Assembly: GCA_024681775.1 (NCBI GenBank) | Contig: JAILAF010000095.1 | Location: 1 to 54,439, forward strand | From: Lachnospiraceae bacterium | GTDB taxonomy: Bacteria; Bacillota; Clostridia; Lachnospirales; Lachnospiraceae | Direction: 5' to 3' | Length of the DNA: 54,439 nucleotides | Notes under the pieces: model-generated | Seen by the model: the letters and a program-made list of their open reading frames with translations, nothing else | Database searches by the model: none | What the model was told of the DNA's origin: nothing | In this document: positions 53,362-54,439 of the stretch, piece by piece | Layout of the letters: every line of letters starts with the position of its first letter | Numbering within the stretch: position 1 is the first letter of the stretch | Translations under genes and position numbers: made by a program

Positions 53362-53402
53362 CTAAAAAAGCCACAAGAGGGCACTCCCAACGGAAAGCCC
53401 TC
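53362..53402 (-). terminator. Intrinsic terminator after the SEC-C protein gene
   Basis: Minus strand GAGGGC (53402-53397) pairs with GCCCTC (53382-53377); an inner TCC/GGA extends it. The sequence TTGTGGCTTTTTT follows. It lies about 10 bases after the stop of the gene at 53412. Confidence 0.7.
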
Positions 53403-53411
53403 CTGAATTCT

Positions 53412-53918
53412 TTACGCCTTTTTACCGCAGCACTTTTTATACTTCTTGCCACTGCCGCAGGGGCAGGGATCATTGGGATAAACCTTCGTTTCCTTGACGA
53501 TGGTGGTAGATCTCTTCTGCTCTTTGTAGAGCTCCTTGCGGGTTTCCTCGTCAAAGATGGCATCCCACTCAGGCAGGTTGTACAGCCAGTCTGCGCCGGC
53601 AGCCACCATGTTCTTGTACAGAAGGGGCTTATCGATTTCGATGCGGACCTCGGTGTCCTCCTCCATCTCCTCGATGGGGTTGGGAGTAACCAGGCTATCA
53701 TTGATGCCGTCCAGGAAGCCGGTCATCTCCATCAGGGAGAGCTCGTACTTCTCTGCCAGCTCCTTCACGGTGCCGTTGACGACCTCGTCGGGATTCTTCA
53801 GCAGCTTCTCGTATACGCCTTTCTCCTTGAGAAAGTAAACATTCCAAAGCTTCTCCAGCTTCTCTCTGCTTTCATTCTCGTTGTAGGCGATGTCTTTCCA
53901 TTGATCCAGTAATGCCAT
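53412..53918 (-). CDS. SEC-C motif protein of unknown function
   Basis: A 168-residue, mostly helical acidic protein ending in a SEC-C zinc-binding motif: [20 protein letters not shown]. This motif in SecA binds SecB and ribosomes, but here it stands alone with an uncharacterised N-terminal region ([13 protein letters not shown]). The start at 53918 has AAGGACGAGAAG upstream. It is preceded by structured element E and a strong promoter, so its mRNA would carry a leader of about 250 bases. Confidence 0.88.
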   Translation of the reverse strand: MALLDQWKDIAYNENESREKLEKLWNVYFLKEKGVYEKLLKNPDEVVNGTVKELAEKYELSLMEMTGFLDGINDSLVTPNPIEEMEEDTEVRIEIDKPLLYKNMVAAGADWLYNLPEWDAIFDEETRKELYKEQKRSTTIVKETKVYPNDPCPCGSGKKYKKCCGKKA

Positions 53919-53952
53919 TTTCTTCTCGTCCTTTATATCTTTATTCTTCTTT

Positions 53953-54166
53953 GTTGATACCACGAATTGCTTCGCAGCTTCGCTGCTTTCGCACTTCTAC
54001 AGTACAACAGACCGCTTTGCGCTCTGTTGTCATGCATTCGCAATCCGCTAATTTCCTGCTTTCACAGGAAATTGCTACTTGCTCACGCTTGTACGGGCCA
54101 TTCAAACAAAGATGCTCGTTTATGCAAGCATAACTCTCATCTTTGCTTTTTGTCCCTTGTATCAAC
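53953..54166 (-). repeat. Dispersed structured element, copy E, in a transcribed leader
   Basis: A 214-bp element closed by GTTGATAC/GTATCAAC. Internal hairpins: P2 at 54095-54155 (core TATGCTTGCATA, outer CAAAGATG/CATCTTTG); P3 at 54050-54073; P4 at 54004-54030; P5 at 53964-53997 (inner GCAGC-TTC-GCTGC on the plus strand). It aligns with copy D over its whole length. The promoter at 54178-54206 would start RNA about 5 bases before the closing stem. Confidence 0.9.
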
Positions 54167-54177
54167 ATATAGACGGT

Positions 54178-54206
54178 ATTATATACGAAACAACGCCGTT
54201 TTTCAA
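54178..54206 (-). promoter_or_regulatory. Near-consensus promoter driving element E and the SEC-C gene
   Basis: Minus strand TTGAAA (54206-54201), 17-base spacer, perfect TATAAT (54183-54178). The predicted start near 54171 lies just upstream of element E. Confidence 0.88.
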
Positions 54207-54255
54207 TATATTTTGCGCTCCCGGAAGGGGTTTTTCCTATCTGACGCGGTCCCCC

Positions 54256-54439
54256 TTATTCCAGAACGATCAGCCGCTCTCCCGTGTGATGATCCAGACG
54301 ATTGTGCTCGGAGAGATACTCCTCGATCACCGCTCTGGCATCGGTGCCGATGACGCGGGGCTTCTTGTTGGCAAAGATCTCCTCCGGATCCACATGGAAG
54401 ATGTCTCCCAGATTCTTGAAATGGAATCCCTCCATGGCA
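54256..54439 (-). CDS. Unidentified reading frame at the right edge, probably a C-terminus
   Basis: About 61 residues ending GERLIVLE-stop, with GDIFHVDPEEIFANK and ARAVIEEYLSEHNRL. An ATG at 54435 could start a 59-residue protein, but the ribosome site would be outside the window, so it may be the end of a longer protein. I do not recognise the family. A run of GGGGGACC follows the stop. Confidence 0.6.
   Translation of the reverse strand, partial: AMEGFHFKNLGDIFHVDPEEIFANKKPRVIGTDARAVIEEYLSEHNRLDHHTGERLIVLE

Noticed and set aside
53941-54168. Short open frames on both strands across element E
   Set aside because: They follow the repeat and its hairpins, have no ribosome site and no counterpart of similar frame in copy D.

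Overview
The window looks like a chromosomal segment of a fairly GC-rich member of the Lachnospiraceae (Bacillota, Clostridia). The evidence is a SCIFF peptide with its radical-SAM maturase beside secDF, a Trp T-box leader, a PASTA kinase/PP2C pair inside a def-fmt-rsmB-rlmN cluster, a DAP-type MurE, a HemZ-like radical SAM protein and a bifunctional Rel protein. No tRNA, rRNA, CRISPR, transposase or phage gene was seen. All protein genes but one lie on the minus strand, so transcription runs mostly from high to low coordinates.

From right to left: an incomplete reading frame at the right edge; a SEC-C protein behind a strong promoter and a structured leader; a DUF308 membrane protein; apt; relA; a metallo-hydrolase; hemZ; a membrane GGDEF-EAL protein with a lipoprotein; hisS-aspS; an Sfp-type phosphopantetheinyl transferase; and two ABC half-exporters that probably form a heterodimer. 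The one plus-strand gene is a DUF21/CBS/CorC membrane protein. It is divergent from scfA-scfB-secDF-recJ, and the two divergent promoters share a -35 region. Next come a surface transglutaminase-like protein and a dlt-like operon: Asp/Glu-type racemase, adenylating ligase, carrier protein, MBOAT acyltransferase, SGNH-like protein, lipoprotein. After a 380-bp non-coding stretch there is a two-receiver response regulator, then murE-priA-def-fmt-rsmB-rlmN-prpC-prkC-rsgA-alr-ispA. The left end is a T-box-controlled trpDCFBA operon followed closely by ptsI, which runs off the edge.

The most unusual content is a family of roughly 190-215-bp intergenic elements (A at 22577-22762, D at 51797-52009, E at 53953-54166, with partial or related forms at 22521-22568, 37960-38084 and perhaps 26885-26998). 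Each full copy is closed by an 8-9-bp terminal inverted repeat and contains three or four internal hairpins. Comparing the three copies shows compensatory base changes in the closing stem and in several internal stems, which points to a conserved folded RNA or a MITE-like element. Copy E lies directly behind a near-consensus promoter whose predicted start is about five bases before the closing stem. Copies A and D abut or include the stop codon of the upstream gene, and the related array C encodes the last residues of an ABC exporter.

A second system worth attention is the dlt-like operon. It carries an Asp/Glu-family racemase instead of an alanine racemase, and its ligase has Gly where DltA has the conserved pocket Cys. 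The phosphopantetheinyl transferase at 39887-40621 is a plausible activator of its carrier protein. All functional statements come from reading motifs; no database search was possible.
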